From contig NZ_CP016540.2 in the NCBI RefSeq assembly GCF_001186155.3, positions 3,140,001 to 3,204,000 on the forward strand: a stretch of DNA of 64,000 bases, in the 5' to 3' direction. Position numbers and translations under genes: made by a program. Every line of letters starts with the position of its first letter. Positions within the stretch are counted from its first letter, which is position 1. Below, one piece after another: positions 1 to 7,889 of the stretch. Below the pieces are notes generated by a model. The model saw nothing but the letters and a program-made list of their open reading frames with translations. It did no database searches and was not told the DNA's origin. The stretch comes from Planococcus versutus. GTDB taxonomy: Bacteria; Bacillota; Bacilli; Bacillales_A; Planococcaceae.

Positions 1-105
1 TGCAAGTGACAAGAGTGAATTTTCATTTCCGCCTGTTCCGTGTAATAACAGTAATACCGGTTTTTCTGGATTTGTTCCTTTTCTAAAAATATGTTCCATT
101 TCCAT
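1..105 (-). CDS. Carboxylesterase/phospholipase-like alpha/beta hydrolase, N-terminal fragment (MhqD-like)
   Basis: Only the first 35 codons lie in the window; the gene runs off the left edge. The translation starts MEMEHIFRKG and continues through LLLLHGTGGNENSL, the oxyanion-hole HGTGG motif of small carboxylesterases related to B. subtilis MhqD (YodD). An AAAGAGGAA ribosome binding site lies about 7 nt before the ATG at 105; a second in-frame ATG at 99 is possible. It follows the flavin reductase-like gene by 23 nt on the same strand, so it is probably the distal gene of the quinone-stress operon. The MhqD assignment rests on the motif plus the context. Confidence 0.7.
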   Translation of the reverse strand, partial: MEMEHIFRKGTNPEKPVLLLLHGTGGNENSLLSLA

Positions 106-128
106 TTATTATTCCTCTTTTCTTTTTA

Positions 129-734
129 TTATTTTGGTCTTTCGATTGAAAAGATTTCGCCTATATGCGCATAATTTGTACCTGCTAAACGGCTAACTGC
201 CCCTAATCCTCTAGGATCAATGCGACCACTTTCATATATTTCTTCATCCACGTGAAATTGAATAACTTCTCCAATAAACAAATCACTACCAGGTCCATCT
301 CCACCTAATGGGATGGCTTGTACTAAACGACATTCCATACGCACTTTCGCTTCTTTTACACCAGGTACCGAAATTTCTTTACTTGGAATGAGTGTTAAAT
401 CAGCTTTTTCTATTTCACTTTCTGACGGTGGCAAAGATGCTGCTGTTTCATTGATTTTTGCAACGTTTTCATCATCTACAATATGCACAACGAATTCGTC
501 TGAATCATAAATATTTCGCGCCGTGTCTTTCAATTCACCCGTTGGTCGTTGTATTGCTACAGAAACCATTGGTGGATTTGAAGAGACGATGTTGAAATAA
601 CTAAATGGTGCTCCGTTAACAACACCTGATTCAGATTGTGTGGTGATAAATGCAATTGGCCGCGGAATAATCGAACCAATTAATAATTTGTAATTGTCTC
701 GCTCGCTATTTTCTTTCGGATTGATCGAAATCAT
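129..734 (-). CDS. Flavin reductase family protein (FMN-binding split barrel)
   Basis: A 201-residue protein of the flavin reductase-like, FMN-binding split-barrel family (the DIM6/NTAB type, similar in size to B. subtilis YwrF). The typical N-terminal pattern is visible: LIGSIIPRPIAFITT followed by NGAPFSYFNIVSSNPP, which in the family holds FMN. Such proteins bind FMN and use NAD(P)H; the exact substrate cannot be read from sequence. A GAGG ribosome binding site lies 8-9 nt before the ATG at 734. It sits between the glyoxalase-like dioxygenase gene and the esterase, so a role in reducing or handling quinoid compounds is an inference from neighbours. Confidence 0.85.
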   Translation of the reverse strand: MISINPKENSERDNYKLLIGSIIPRPIAFITTQSESGVVNGAPFSYFNIVSSNPPMVSVAIQRPTGELKDTARNIYDSDEFVVHIVDDENVAKINETAASLPPSESEIEKADLTLIPSKEISVPGVKEAKVRMECRLVQAIPLGGDGPGSDLFIGEVIQFHVDEEIYESGRIDPRGLGAVSRLAGTNYAHIGEIFSIERPK

Positions 735-778
735 TGTGAATTACCTCTTTTCTATTTGAGTATTAAATATGGATTAAG

Positions 779-1720
779 TTATTCAATTGGTTCTAACATT
801 TCTTCAATTTCAGCTCTTCTATCTTCTAGAAAAGGTGGTAAGTCCAGATTTTTTCCTAACAACTCGATTGTTGAATCGATTGTAAAACCAGGTCCGTCTG
901 TTGCCATCTCAAACAATATTCCGTTTTCATCTCTGAAATACAAACTCTCAAAATAATAACGGTCGATTATTTTCGTGACTTCTAAACCATACTCTTTAAT
1001 CTTTTGTTCCCATTCTCTTAGTTCCTCGCCGTCTTTCACGCGAATCGCCAAGTGATGAATACTCCCTTTTCCAGGCTTTTCTTTTGGCCCATCTTGTTCA
1101 ATAATTACGATTTCTCCAAATGCTCGTCCTTTAATGGATTGATAAACAGCTTCATGATCTTGTTCTAAAGCAAGTTCGTAGCCCAATAAGTCTGTTAATA
1201 CGTTCGCCAAACTTTGTTTTGACTGAACCGTCGTTTCCACTGCACCCATTCCTAATATTCGGTGTTCAGTAGGAAGCTCTGACTCTTGCCATTCTTGCCA
1301 ATGGTCTGGGACGTCTTCACCATTATTGTTTAATAAAACGAGTCGCAATCCTTCGCCATCTTCAAAATAAAGCGCTTCTCGACCAGCATATTTGGTGATT
1401 TCTCCATGCTGTACTTCTAGTGATTCAAATCTTTTCTTCCAATACAGTAAACTGTCATAAGACGGAACAAGCAATCCAATGCGTGTGATCGCATTTGTTC
1501 CGCGTTTCGTTCTACCAACCATCAGAATTTCAAAGAAAGAGAGTTCGGTACCGGCACTTCCCGTCAAGTCACCATAAAATAAATGATACATACTTGGGTC
1601 TTCCTGGTTAACCGTCTTTTTCACTCGGCGAAGCCCTAATATTTCCCGGTAAAAATGATCTGTTTCATGTCCTTTTTTAGTAACCATTGAAATATGATGA
1701 TGCCCTTCAATTTTATTCAT
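779..1720 (-). CDS. Ring-cleaving VOC/glyoxalase-family dioxygenase (MhqA/E/O-like)
   Basis: A two-domain vicinal oxygen chelate protein of about 313 residues, paralogous to the gene at 2471-3454. Both share a GHHHIS or GIHHVT start, RRVKKTVNQEDPSMYHLFYGD near residues 35-55, an IHHLAIRV or VHHAAFRV motif opening the second half, and a C-terminal DRYYFESLYFRD metal-ligand region. B. subtilis MhqA, MhqE and MhqO have this layout and are induced by hydroquinones. An open frame extends upstream to 1768, but a GGGAGGG ribosome binding site sits immediately before tandem ATGs at 1723 and 1720, so translation should begin there. Same strand as, and 44 nt before, the flavin reductase-like gene. Confidence 0.85.
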   Translation of the reverse strand: MNKIEGHHHISMVTKKGHETDHFYREILGLRRVKKTVNQEDPSMYHLFYGDLTGSAGTELSFFEILMVGRTKRGTNAITRIGLLVPSYDSLLYWKKRFESLEVQHGEITKYAGREALYFEDGEGLRLVLLNNNGEDVPDHWQEWQESELPTEHRILGMGAVETTVQSKQSLANVLTDLLGYELALEQDHEAVYQSIKGRAFGEIVIIEQDGPKEKPGKGSIHHLAIRVKDGEELREWEQKIKEYGLEVTKIIDRYYFESLYFRDENGILFEMATDGPGFTIDSTIELLGKNLDLPPFLEDRRAEIEEMLEPIE

Positions 1721-1828
1721 CATTACCCTCCCTTTCTTTGAAAAAACGCCTGTTGGCTTTTTCTTCATAAATTCTCAGCAAAACCTTTGAGCGAATTCAA
1801 ACGTTTTGCTCAATTTTTATAATGAATC

Positions 1829-1860
1829 ACAGAATGCACATAAACAATTGTGCATTCTGT
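1829..1860. repeat. Perfect 12-bp inverted repeat between azoreductase-like and dioxygenase genes
   Basis: ACAGAATGCACA at 1829-1840 and its exact complement at 1849-1860 are separated by 8 nt. The hairpin lies 21 nt after the FMN reductase stop codon on the minus strand. No U-run follows directly (GATTCATTATAAAAATTG comes next), so it is either a poor terminator or an mRNA processing/stability hairpin inside the cluster. Confidence 0.6.
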
Positions 1861-1880
1861 AACCTTTTATGAAACTCAGC

Positions 1881-2423
1881 TTAACGAATTGTTTTCAACG
1901 CTGTTGCCCAAGGAATCACTTGGTCTAACATTTGGTTCACTGAGTCTGCTTGAACCGGTGCCGCTTTTAATGTTGAGCCGTTTTCAAAGTCAGTGAATAA
2001 TGATAACGCTGGGTGTACACGTACATCTGCTACCGACAGTTCGCCTAAAATGCCACGTAAATGTTCTGCTGCACGAGCGCCACCGACTGAACCATACGAA
2101 ACAATTCCGGCTGCCTTGTTATTCCATTCTGCACGCAAATAATCCAACGCATTTTTCAACGATCCCGTAATGGAATGGTTGTATTCTTGTGTAATAAAGA
2201 CAAAGCCATCTTGTTTTGCAATCGCTTCTGACCATGCGACAGCTCCTGATGCATCTGTACCTTCTTCTCCAAGCAATGGCAATTTGTAATCTGCAATGTC
2301 AATCACTGTATAGTTCGCGTCTCCGCGTTTGTCTGCTAATTCTTTTACCCAGTTTCCTACTTGCGGGCTTAAGCGCCCTTCACGTGTTGATCCTAAAATT
2401 ATACCGATGTTTAAGTTTGTCAT
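1881..2423 (-). CDS. NADPH-dependent FMN reductase / azoreductase-like flavoprotein
   Basis: A 180-residue flavodoxin-fold protein of the NADPH-dependent FMN reductase family (PF03358 type). It has the FMN phosphate loop GSTREGRLSP at residues 11-20, the EYNHSITGSLKNALDYL motif at about 100-116 and YGSVGGARAAEHLR at about 129-142. Members reduce FMN, quinones or azo compounds by two-electron transfer, avoiding semiquinones. GGAGG lies about 8 nt before the ATG. It follows the dioxygenase gene by 47 nt on the same strand and fits a quinone-detoxification operon, paralleling azoreductases of the B. subtilis MhqR regulon (family knowledge; substrate is inferred). Confidence 0.88.
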   Translation of the reverse strand: MTNLNIGIILGSTREGRLSPQVGNWVKELADKRGDANYTVIDIADYKLPLLGEEGTDASGAVAWSEAIAKQDGFVFITQEYNHSITGSLKNALDYLRAEWNNKAAGIVSYGSVGGARAAEHLRGILGELSVADVRVHPALSLFTDFENGSTLKAAPVQADSVNQMLDQVIPWATALKTIR

Positions 2424-2470
2424 TGTTGTTGCCTCCTCAAATTTGGTTCCAATTAATTTACTAGATAGGT

Positions 2471-3454
2471 TTATAAATATTCTTTTTCAAACGTCCGTGT
2501 GCTGCGCACTGTGTCAATTGGGCGAACTAATTTTTCAATTCTCTCGCGTTCACCTTCTAAGAATGGTGGTAGAGATAATTTTTCTCCTACTGTTTCATAT
2601 GACTCATCGCCCATAAATCCTGGACCATCTGTTGCCCATTCGAACAAAACTCCTGGTGCGACGCGTGCATACAACGATTCAAAGAAGAAACGATCGACAT
2701 AACCAGAAGTTTGGAACCCTTGGTTTTGCATATGGTTGATCCACTCTTCTAAAACGTTTCGATCTGCTACACGGAATGCGGCGTGGTGAACCGTACCAAA
2801 GCCTTGACGACCTTGTGGCAATAATTTATTGTGCTCAACAATCACTTGCGCGCCGTTACCGCCTTCTCCGATTTCAAACAAATAGAACGAGTCTTCTTTA
2901 GCGATTTGACGCATTAACATCGCTTTTTCTAATACTTCTTTGAATGCATCAAAGTCTGCAATGCGGATATGAACAGGTCCTAACCCTGTAATCGCAAACT
3001 CAAGTGGTACCGGACCGTTTTGCCACGGTGTACCCGATGCTACGCCCTCGTTTGTTTCATCTGAAATCAGCATGTATTGCTGGTCGTCAAAATCAACGAA
3101 TGAAATGGTTTTTTTACCGAATACTTCTTGAATACCTTTGTGTGCAACTTCGTATTTTTCAAAACGTTTAATCCAGTAGTCGAGTGCAGCATCTGTTGGT
3201 ACGCGGAATGCGGTTTTGTAAATTTCGTTCGTGCCATGCGTTCCTTTCGGGATATTCGGGAAGTCAAAGAACGTCATATCGGTCCCAGCAGATCCTTTAT
3301 CATCGGCAAAGAATAAGTGATACGTTTGAATATCATCTTGGTTAACGGTTTTCTTTACTAAACGCATCCCTAATACGTATGTGAAAAATTCATAGTTTTT
3401 CTCGGCAGAGCTTGTAATAGCAGTTACGTGGTGAATTCCTTTTAGTTCATTCAT
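2471..3454 (-). CDS. Ring-cleaving VOC/glyoxalase-family dioxygenase (MhqA/E/O-like), operator-proximal
   Basis: A 327-residue VOC dioxygenase paralogous to the gene at 779-1720. Visible features: KGIHHVTAIT at the N terminus, VKKTVNQDDIQTYHLFFADD near residue 35, FGTVHHAAFRVADR in the second half and DRFFFESLYARV near the C terminus, the last two being expected metal-ligand regions. It is the first gene after the 18-bp MhqR-type palindrome and has an AGAGGAG ribosome binding site. In Bacillus these enzymes are induced by catechol and hydroquinone compounds and protect against them. Which of MhqA, MhqE or MhqO is the closest relative cannot be settled here. Confidence 0.88.
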   Translation of the reverse strand: MNELKGIHHVTAITSSAEKNYEFFTYVLGMRLVKKTVNQDDIQTYHLFFADDKGSAGTDMTFFDFPNIPKGTHGTNEIYKTAFRVPTDAALDYWIKRFEKYEVAHKGIQEVFGKKTISFVDFDDQQYMLISDETNEGVASGTPWQNGPVPLEFAITGLGPVHIRIADFDAFKEVLEKAMLMRQIAKEDSFYLFEIGEGGNGAQVIVEHNKLLPQGRQGFGTVHHAAFRVADRNVLEEWINHMQNQGFQTSGYVDRFFFESLYARVAPGVLFEWATDGPGFMGDESYETVGEKLSLPPFLEGERERIEKLVRPIDTVRSTRTFEKEYL

Positions 3455-3481
3455 GGGTCATTCTCCTCTTTGATTGTATTT

Positions 3482-3499
3482 TATCTCGAATTCGAGATA
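3482..3499. promoter_or_regulatory. MhqR-type operator, 18-bp perfect palindrome
   Basis: TATCTCGAATTCGAGATA is perfectly self-complementary. It fits the B. subtilis MhqR operator consensus (TATCT-CGAATTCG-AGATA), as I remember it. It lies 27 nt upstream of the first dioxygenase gene and between that gene and the MarR-type regulator, so it should control the detoxification cluster. Confidence 0.88.
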
Positions 3500-3513
3500 T
3501 ATATTTAAAAAAA

Positions 3514-3945
3514 TTAAAATTTTACTGCCTGATAACCAATTTTCTTAACACTTTCAATTAATATTGCTACTTCAGATGGTTCAATGTTTTGAAATACTTC
3601 ATTGATAGCTTTTTCGTGATCCGGGAATATTTTCTTCATTAAATCTTGTCCTTCTTCTGTCAGCTCGACGAACGTTACACGTCGATCAGTAGAACATGCA
3701 TTTCGAACAACATAATTTTTTGCTTCCAGTTTATCAATAACATAAGTGATACTGTTGGCAATCAATGCTTTTTTACCAATAAGTTGTATTGGCTGACTTC
3801 CCTGGTGGTACAGTAACTCCAATACCGAAAATTCGGTTGGGTTCAAACCATACTGGGCAACATCCTTTTTTATAACTTCATGAAGAGCATCTGTTGCCCG
3901 TATTAAAACAGTTAAAGCTTTTAAATTGATATTCGACAATTCCAT
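3514..3945 (-). CDS. mhqR: MarR-family repressor, MhqR-like
   Basis: A winged-helix MarR protein of about 143 residues. The recognition region (LIGKKALIANSITYVIDKLEAKNYVVR, about 50-76) and the wing with the family DRR motif (CSTDRRVTFVELTEEG) are clear. MhqR in B. subtilis represses hydroquinone/catechol-induced dioxygenases and azoreductases; the perfect MhqR operator downstream and the target genes beside it support orthology. A GTG at 3954 could start translation, but GAGG is spaced 8 nt from the ATG at 3945, which I prefer. The regulator is encoded on the same strand as the cluster, and a degenerate operator precedes it, suggesting autoregulation (inference). Confidence 0.85.
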   Translation of the reverse strand: MELSNINLKALTVLIRATDALHEVIKKDVAQYGLNPTEFSVLELLYHQGSQPIQLIGKKALIANSITYVIDKLEAKNYVVRNACSTDRRVTFVELTEEGQDLMKKIFPDHEKAINEVFQNIEPSEVAILIESVKKIGYQAVKF

Positions 3946-3990
3946 TTGATCCACCTCATTTCTCTCGAATTAAATTATCTTTAATTAATT

Positions 3991-4008
3991 TATCTTTAAT
4001 ATGAGATA
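3991..4008. promoter_or_regulatory. Degenerate MhqR-like operator before mhqR
   Basis: TATCTTTAATATGAGATA keeps both TATCT/AGATA arms at the same 18-bp spacing as the perfect site at 3482-3499 but has a divergent centre. It lies about 45 nt upstream of the mhqR start, where it could mediate weak autorepression. A lone half-site (TCTCGAATT) lies closer to the gene at about 3963-3971. Confidence 0.5.
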
Positions 4009-4124
4009 ATAATATCATGGTAAATAAAATTCGTCAACAATTTTAATTAACTAATTAAAGGTAGCCAAATTTATTTGGCTACCTTTAACAAGCGTATTGT
4101 CGCTTTCGCCTGTAGCTATCCTTA

Positions 4125-4400
4125 TTAAGTAGCTAAGACATCTTCATATTCTGGATGACTTGAAAACTCTTTTTTAGCAAACGGACACAGCGGTACAATT
4201 CGTATATCTTCTTGTCGTGCATAATCTACCGCTTTTTTCACAAGCTTTTCACCTACACCTTGTCCTCGTAAACTCTCGCTAACATATGTGTGATCAATAA
4301 TCATTAGTTTAGGTCCTGTCGGTACAAAATGAACCTCAGCGTCCGGCTCTACCGGGTCATTGCCAATATAAAATTTGTTTTCCCCAGCTTTAATTTCCAT
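4125..4400 (-). CDS. Small GNAT-fold N-acetyltransferase (YidJ/YjdJ-like)
   Basis: A 91-residue protein of the short GCN5-related acetyltransferase group (PF14542 type). It retains the acetyl-CoA loop SLRGQGVGEKLVKKAVDYAR (about 43-62) and the family-typical ending VPLCPFAKKEFSSHPEYEDV. The substrate is unknown for the group. AGGAGG precedes the ATG at good spacing. It starts 15 nt after the DUF5996-like gene, so the two are probably cotranscribed. Confidence 0.85.
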   Translation of the reverse strand: MEIKAGENKFYIGNDPVEPDAEVHFVPTGPKLMIIDHTYVSESLRGQGVGEKLVKKAVDYARQEDIRIVPLCPFAKKEFSSHPEYEDVLAT

Positions 4401-4415
4401 TATTCATTTCCTCCT

Positions 4416-5315
4416 CTAATTCATTTTCAATGGTATAAAGTAATGGGAACAATCGTCCCATTCCAACTCAACTTTTAAGACATCAAAAGTTGATTGGAAA
4501 AATTCTTGAACTGTCTTGCTCGGATTTTCCGATTTCATGACACTTTCAAGATCTAAAAAATATTCGCTTAAATTCGCATCGTAATAGGCTTCTTCCGGCT
4601 TTATAGAAGTATGATTTAAATCTTTGTTGACAAATGGATAAGGCAACACAAAGAAAGAAGGTGTGTCTACATTATCATCGCCTAGCCAAAACCCATACTC
4701 AATCATATGCTCATCAAATGCCGCTTTTTCTATAACGCGATCTTCAGGAAACTCTTCCATAATTCCGTGCAAAACAAGCATTGCGACATCAAACGTTCCC
4801 CAAAAAAGTGCCGGTTTCACTTTGCGGCTGCGCATAGGAGCAATAAACTTCATTTGTTCGTGCAGCGCTAATTGAAATAGTTTTAATCCCCTTACCGCAT
4901 CTTTCTGATTAAAAGTTAATGGCGTATCATCCTCGTTTAATAATTTTTTGTACGCCATTTCTTGAGGTTTCAGATTAATTGTTACATCTACTCCTCTTGA
5001 ATGGATGCTATGAAAAATTTCGTCAAAATAATCTTTAATAGATTTTGACGTTTCAATTGCAATGTTTTCAGTTGCTCCATTGACATTGACAGAGATTAAA
5101 CTATTTATGACATCTACTTCAAGCTGCAAAAGATCATCTTCTGCAAATAACAAACCCGTTGTAAACCCATTGGGTGTTAACGGAAGCATGACATGTGCCC
5201 ATTGCGGTTCTTTGTGAGCCGTTACTAATTTAATCTTCCCTAAAATTTGAGAGATTAAATGTAATGTAAATTTTGTATCTGCCCATTCAGAATGCTTAAT
5301 AATATCTACTTTCAT
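4416..5315 (-). CDS. DUF5996-family protein of unknown function
   Basis: A 299-residue soluble protein with no signal peptide or membrane segment. It resembles the DUF5996 family, with an early W...HL pattern, PLTPNGFTTGLL near residue 45, KPALFWGTFDVAMLVLHG in the middle and a D-H-rich tail (WDDCSHYFIPL). No activity is established for the family as far as I know. The frame is open upstream to 5402, but a GGGAGGAG ribosome binding site directly precedes ATG 5315. It is 15 nt upstream of the GNAT gene on the same strand, so a shared transcript is likely. Family assignment is from pattern memory and moderately sure. Confidence 0.65.
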   Translation of the reverse strand: MKVDIIKHSEWADTKFTLHLISQILGKIKLVTAHKEPQWAHVMLPLTPNGFTTGLLFAEDDLLQLEVDVINSLISVNVNGATENIAIETSKSIKDYFDEIFHSIHSRGVDVTINLKPQEMAYKKLLNEDDTPLTFNQKDAVRGLKLFQLALHEQMKFIAPMRSRKVKPALFWGTFDVAMLVLHGIMEEFPEDRVIEKAAFDEHMIEYGFWLGDDNVDTPSFFVLPYPFVNKDLNHTSIKPEEAYYDANLSEYFLDLESVMKSENPSKTVQEFFQSTFDVLKVELEWDDCSHYFIPLKMN

Positions 5316-5406
5316 ATTGTCTCCTCCCTCATTTAATTTTCTCATTATTAAATTTACATACCCGCCAAATTCACTTTCTAACATAATCGAAGGAAAAGTC
5401 ACCTTT

Positions 5407-5442
5407 AAAAAAAGAGAGCAGCATTTTTGCTACTCTACTTTT
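5407..5442 (-). terminator. Intrinsic terminator downstream of pdaC
   Basis: On the minus strand an AGAGtAGCA/TGCTgCTCT stem with an AAAAA loop is followed by TTTTTTT. It lies 44 nt after the pdaC stop codon. Confidence 0.8.
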
Positions 5443-5485
5443 TTCGACAGATATTTTACTTTTCCCTCTATTAGTTAAGCAGTTA

Positions 5486-6868
5486 TTATAAATCGGAAGC
5501 TTTTACAAATGTGTAGCCTTCACTTTGTAAATAAGCTAATACTGCATCAAGGCCGTCTGCTGTTGATTGGTGGATATCGTGCATAAGGACTGTACTGCCA
5601 TTTTTCACATCACGTTTCACATTAACCAGTAATTGATAGGCATCACGATCTTTCCAATCGAGCGTATCCACGTTCCACAAAACTATAGGTAAATTTGTTT
5701 GTTGGCGAACAGCCGCATTTACTGCTCCGTATGGCGGTCTGAAGCTAGTTGGTTTTTCACCTGTAACCATTTCAATAATTATGTTCGTGTCTCTGATTTC
5801 ACTTTGTACCTTTTCTGTACTTTGCTTTGTTAAATCCGGATGGTTCCACGAATGATTACCAATTTCATGACCTTCTTCTTGAACTTTTTTCGCGATTTCA
5901 GGATAGGCTTTTACCATATTTCCTAACATAAAAAACGTGGCCTGAGCATCATATTTATCTAATGTCTCGAGTATTTGCATAGTTGTTTTTGGATTGGGTC
6001 CATCGTCAAATGTTAAAGCGACTTTCTTCGTTGTCTCGCCAGGTGCTTGTGTCATTCCCTCTTCCTTCTCTTCTTTCGGTAATTGGAATGGCTCAGCCAG
6101 TAACTCATTAATAGTAGTTAATGGAACGGTTGCAACTAGAGGATTACCAATGCCTATCCCTTCTTCAGATTCACCGAAATAAAACGTGATAGCTTCATCT
6201 GTAACTGCAAATCGTTCAAATTTTGCCCAAATTGGTTCTGTCTCTACACGAATTTTCTCTTGGAAAAACTCTTTAGTCACAGTTGAATTATTATATAGAT
6301 CGTGACGTACTAACGTAGATAAAACCATTAAATGTTTTGAATCATTGCTGAGGATATCCGAAATGGTGAAACTTTCACCTGTTTCAAGATTCCAATGAAA
6401 TGATTCTACTCCTTGCTGTTCACTAGCATCTCCAATCACTCGATTGGTTGTTAGCACAATTGAATAATTTTTTGAAGAATGAGGGATGATTTCATAAGAA
6501 ATCGTCAAATCTCCTTCGACTTTGCCATTCTGTGTTTTCGTTAAATAATCTTCTTTCGCTCTTTTTATGTATTGAAAAACAGCTTTATTATGAGTGCTAT
6601 GTTCAGTTTGTGGATATTGAAGAACAAAAGGAGCCGCTGCATTAGTTGACGTTTCCGTAATAATTTTTATACTTGGAACATCAGAGTCAGCTGTATTAAA
6701 CATAATTTTAGTTGGTACCGTTACTTTAGTTGCTTCAGATGTTGAGGCATTTTCTTTCTTTGTAGCCATTGTGATTAAACTAAATGTAGAAACTGTGAGT
6801 ACCCCTATAAAAAAGATTAATAAAGCATTTATCCAAAAAGAACGACGTTTTTGATTTTTTCTGTTCAC
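5486..6868 (-). CDS. pdaC: Membrane-anchored peptidoglycan/polysaccharide deacetylase, PdaC type
   Basis: A 460-residue protein close in size and layout to B. subtilis PdaC: an N-terminal membrane segment (about 13-35), a DUF4163/DUF3298-like extracellular region (about 60-265) and a C-terminal NodB deacetylase domain (about 280-455). NodB motifs are intact: TFDDGP with the metal-binding second Asp, NHSWNHP carrying both metal His, RPPYG, and LMHDI with the late catalytic His. PdaC de-N-acetylates MurNAc in peptidoglycan and gives lysozyme resistance (family knowledge). The start is GTG with AAAGGAG about 10 nt before it. A separate ECF-type promoter at 6904-6930 matches that of the sigV-like gene, and the DUF3298 region is shared with the neighbouring RsiV-like protein. 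Confidence 0.88.
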   Translation of the reverse strand: MNRKNQKRRSFWINALLIFFIGVLTVSTFSLITMATKKENASTSEATKVTVPTKIMFNTADSDVPSIKIITETSTNAAAPFVLQYPQTEHSTHNKAVFQYIKRAKEDYLTKTQNGKVEGDLTISYEIIPHSSKNYSIVLTTNRVIGDASEQQGVESFHWNLETGESFTISDILSNDSKHLMVLSTLVRHDLYNNSTVTKEFFQEKIRVETEPIWAKFERFAVTDEAITFYFGESEEGIGIGNPLVATVPLTTINELLAEPFQLPKEEKEEGMTQAPGETTKKVALTFDDGPNPKTTMQILETLDKYDAQATFFMLGNMVKAYPEIAKKVQEEGHEIGNHSWNHPDLTKQSTEKVQSEIRDTNIIIEMVTGEKPTSFRPPYGAVNAAVRQQTNLPIVLWNVDTLDWKDRDAYQLLVNVKRDVKNGSTVLMHDIHQSTADGLDAVLAYLQSEGYTFVKASDL

Positions 6869-6903
6869 GACTAAAACTCCTTTAATTGTTTATAAAAAAG
6901 TTA

Positions 6904-6930
6904 GACGGATACTTATCAAAAATAGTTTGG
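6904..6930 (-). promoter_or_regulatory. ECF-sigma-type promoter of pdaC
   Basis: On the minus strand CCAAAC (6925-6930) and CGTC (6904-6907) are separated by exactly 17 nt. This matches the AAC/CGT pattern of group-IV sigma promoters and the promoter before sigV at 8441-8467 (TCAAAC-N17-CGTC). It lies about 36 nt upstream of the pdaC GTG. Confidence 0.7.
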
Positions 6931-6970
6931 ATAAAGTAAGAAATATTTTAAAATTCTTATGAAATTTTAT

Positions 6971-7006
6971 AGAAGCAGTAAACTCCTTGAGTTGTTTACT
7001 GCTTCT
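6971..7006 (-). terminator. Hairpin after rsiV
   Basis: AGAAGCAGTAAAC at 6971-6983 pairs perfectly with 6994-7006 around a 10-nt loop, just after the rsiV stop. The following ATAAAATTTC is only weakly U-rich. It separates rsiV from the pdaC promoter. Confidence 0.65.
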
Positions 7007-7016
7007 ACAATCAGAA

Positions 7017-7889
7017 CTAGTTGATGTATCGATCACTTACCAACAAGTCTTTCAATATGTTTGTTGGGATTTCAAAAGTTACAACTCCCATATACCCCGC
7101 TGCCACTTCGTATTCATCAAATGCAATTATCAACTTATTTGTTGGGGTGATATAAAATTTTTGATCCGGTTTAATTGTGCTAAATTCTGATGTTATACCG
7201 TCTGAAGTAAAATAAGAAATTTCTTCATCCACAGCCATTTGTCGCTTCATCTCAGCTGAAATATATGAACTAATCACGTCAATATACTGGTCGTCTTTGA
7301 AAAGACTTGGCAATGTGATTAATACACTATTTTCTTTATCAACGGTGTCATACTTCATCGTCATCGAAGCCGAACCACCAATTTCAACTTCATAACGCGC
7401 AATAGACAGCAATTGCTCTGTGTCAGTGATGACTTCATATCCTGTATCAATTCCAAGGTGACCCTCGCCAATCTCTTTCATGCCCGCAATTTCTTGTTCA
7501 AATTGTTCTAACAGCACTTTATTTTCCTCAATGTATTTTTCATTTAACGAATTTTGTAACTCACTGTTTTCTAAGCCTTCAATCGCAGGGGTCGTAAGAT
7601 TTGCTTGGTAGGTTTCTTCATCTATTGCTACTTTTTGAACAGTGAAGACTTCCACAATCGCGCCAAGTCCAGGAATCGATGACATCGATTGTGCCCATGC
7701 TGGACTTACATTGATGCTCCCAACAAATATTGCCGCTGCTGCAGCTGAAGCGAGAGACCATTTTTTTACACGCTTTGGCTTTTTCTGTGCTAGTTTTGCT
7801 TGTCTTATCGAATCTTTTACAAGACCTTCTAGTTCTGATGGAATTTCAATTTCATCATAGTCTTTTTTTAATTTCTCAAGTTTTTTCAT
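7017..7889 (-). CDS. rsiV: RsiV-like anti-sigma factor with extracellular DUF3298 domain
   Basis: About 290 residues. A short cytoplasmic N terminus (MKKLEKLKKDYDEIEIPSEL), alike to that of B. subtilis RsiV, is followed by a single membrane segment (about 46-66, SLASAAAAAIFVGSINVSPA) and a large extracellular DUF3298-type region. RsiV holds SigV inactive and binds lysozyme through this domain, which triggers its cleavage (family knowledge). The gene overlaps the sigma gene by an ATGA (start at 7889), typical of translational coupling. A TTG at 7895 spaced 6 nt from GGAGG is an alternative start two codons longer. Confidence 0.85.
   Translation of the reverse strand: MKKLEKLKKDYDEIEIPSELEGLVKDSIRQAKLAQKKPKRVKKWSLASAAAAAIFVGSINVSPAWAQSMSSIPGLGAIVEVFTVQKVAIDEETYQANLTTPAIEGLENSELQNSLNEKYIEENKVLLEQFEQEIAGMKEIGEGHLGIDTGYEVITDTEQLLSIARYEVEIGGSASMTMKYDTVDKENSVLITLPSLFKDDQYIDVISSYISAEMKRQMAVDEEISYFTSDGITSEFSTIKPDQKFYITPTNKLIIAFDEYEVAAGYMGVVTFEIPTNILKDLLVSDRYIN

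Noticed and set aside
241..265. Second parS-like CACGTGAAA sequence
   Set aside because: About four mismatches to the consensus and inside a coding region; no palindrome.
1796..1810. cre-like sequence TTCAAACGTTTTGC
   Set aside because: Only about 10 of 14 positions match and arms are not complementary.
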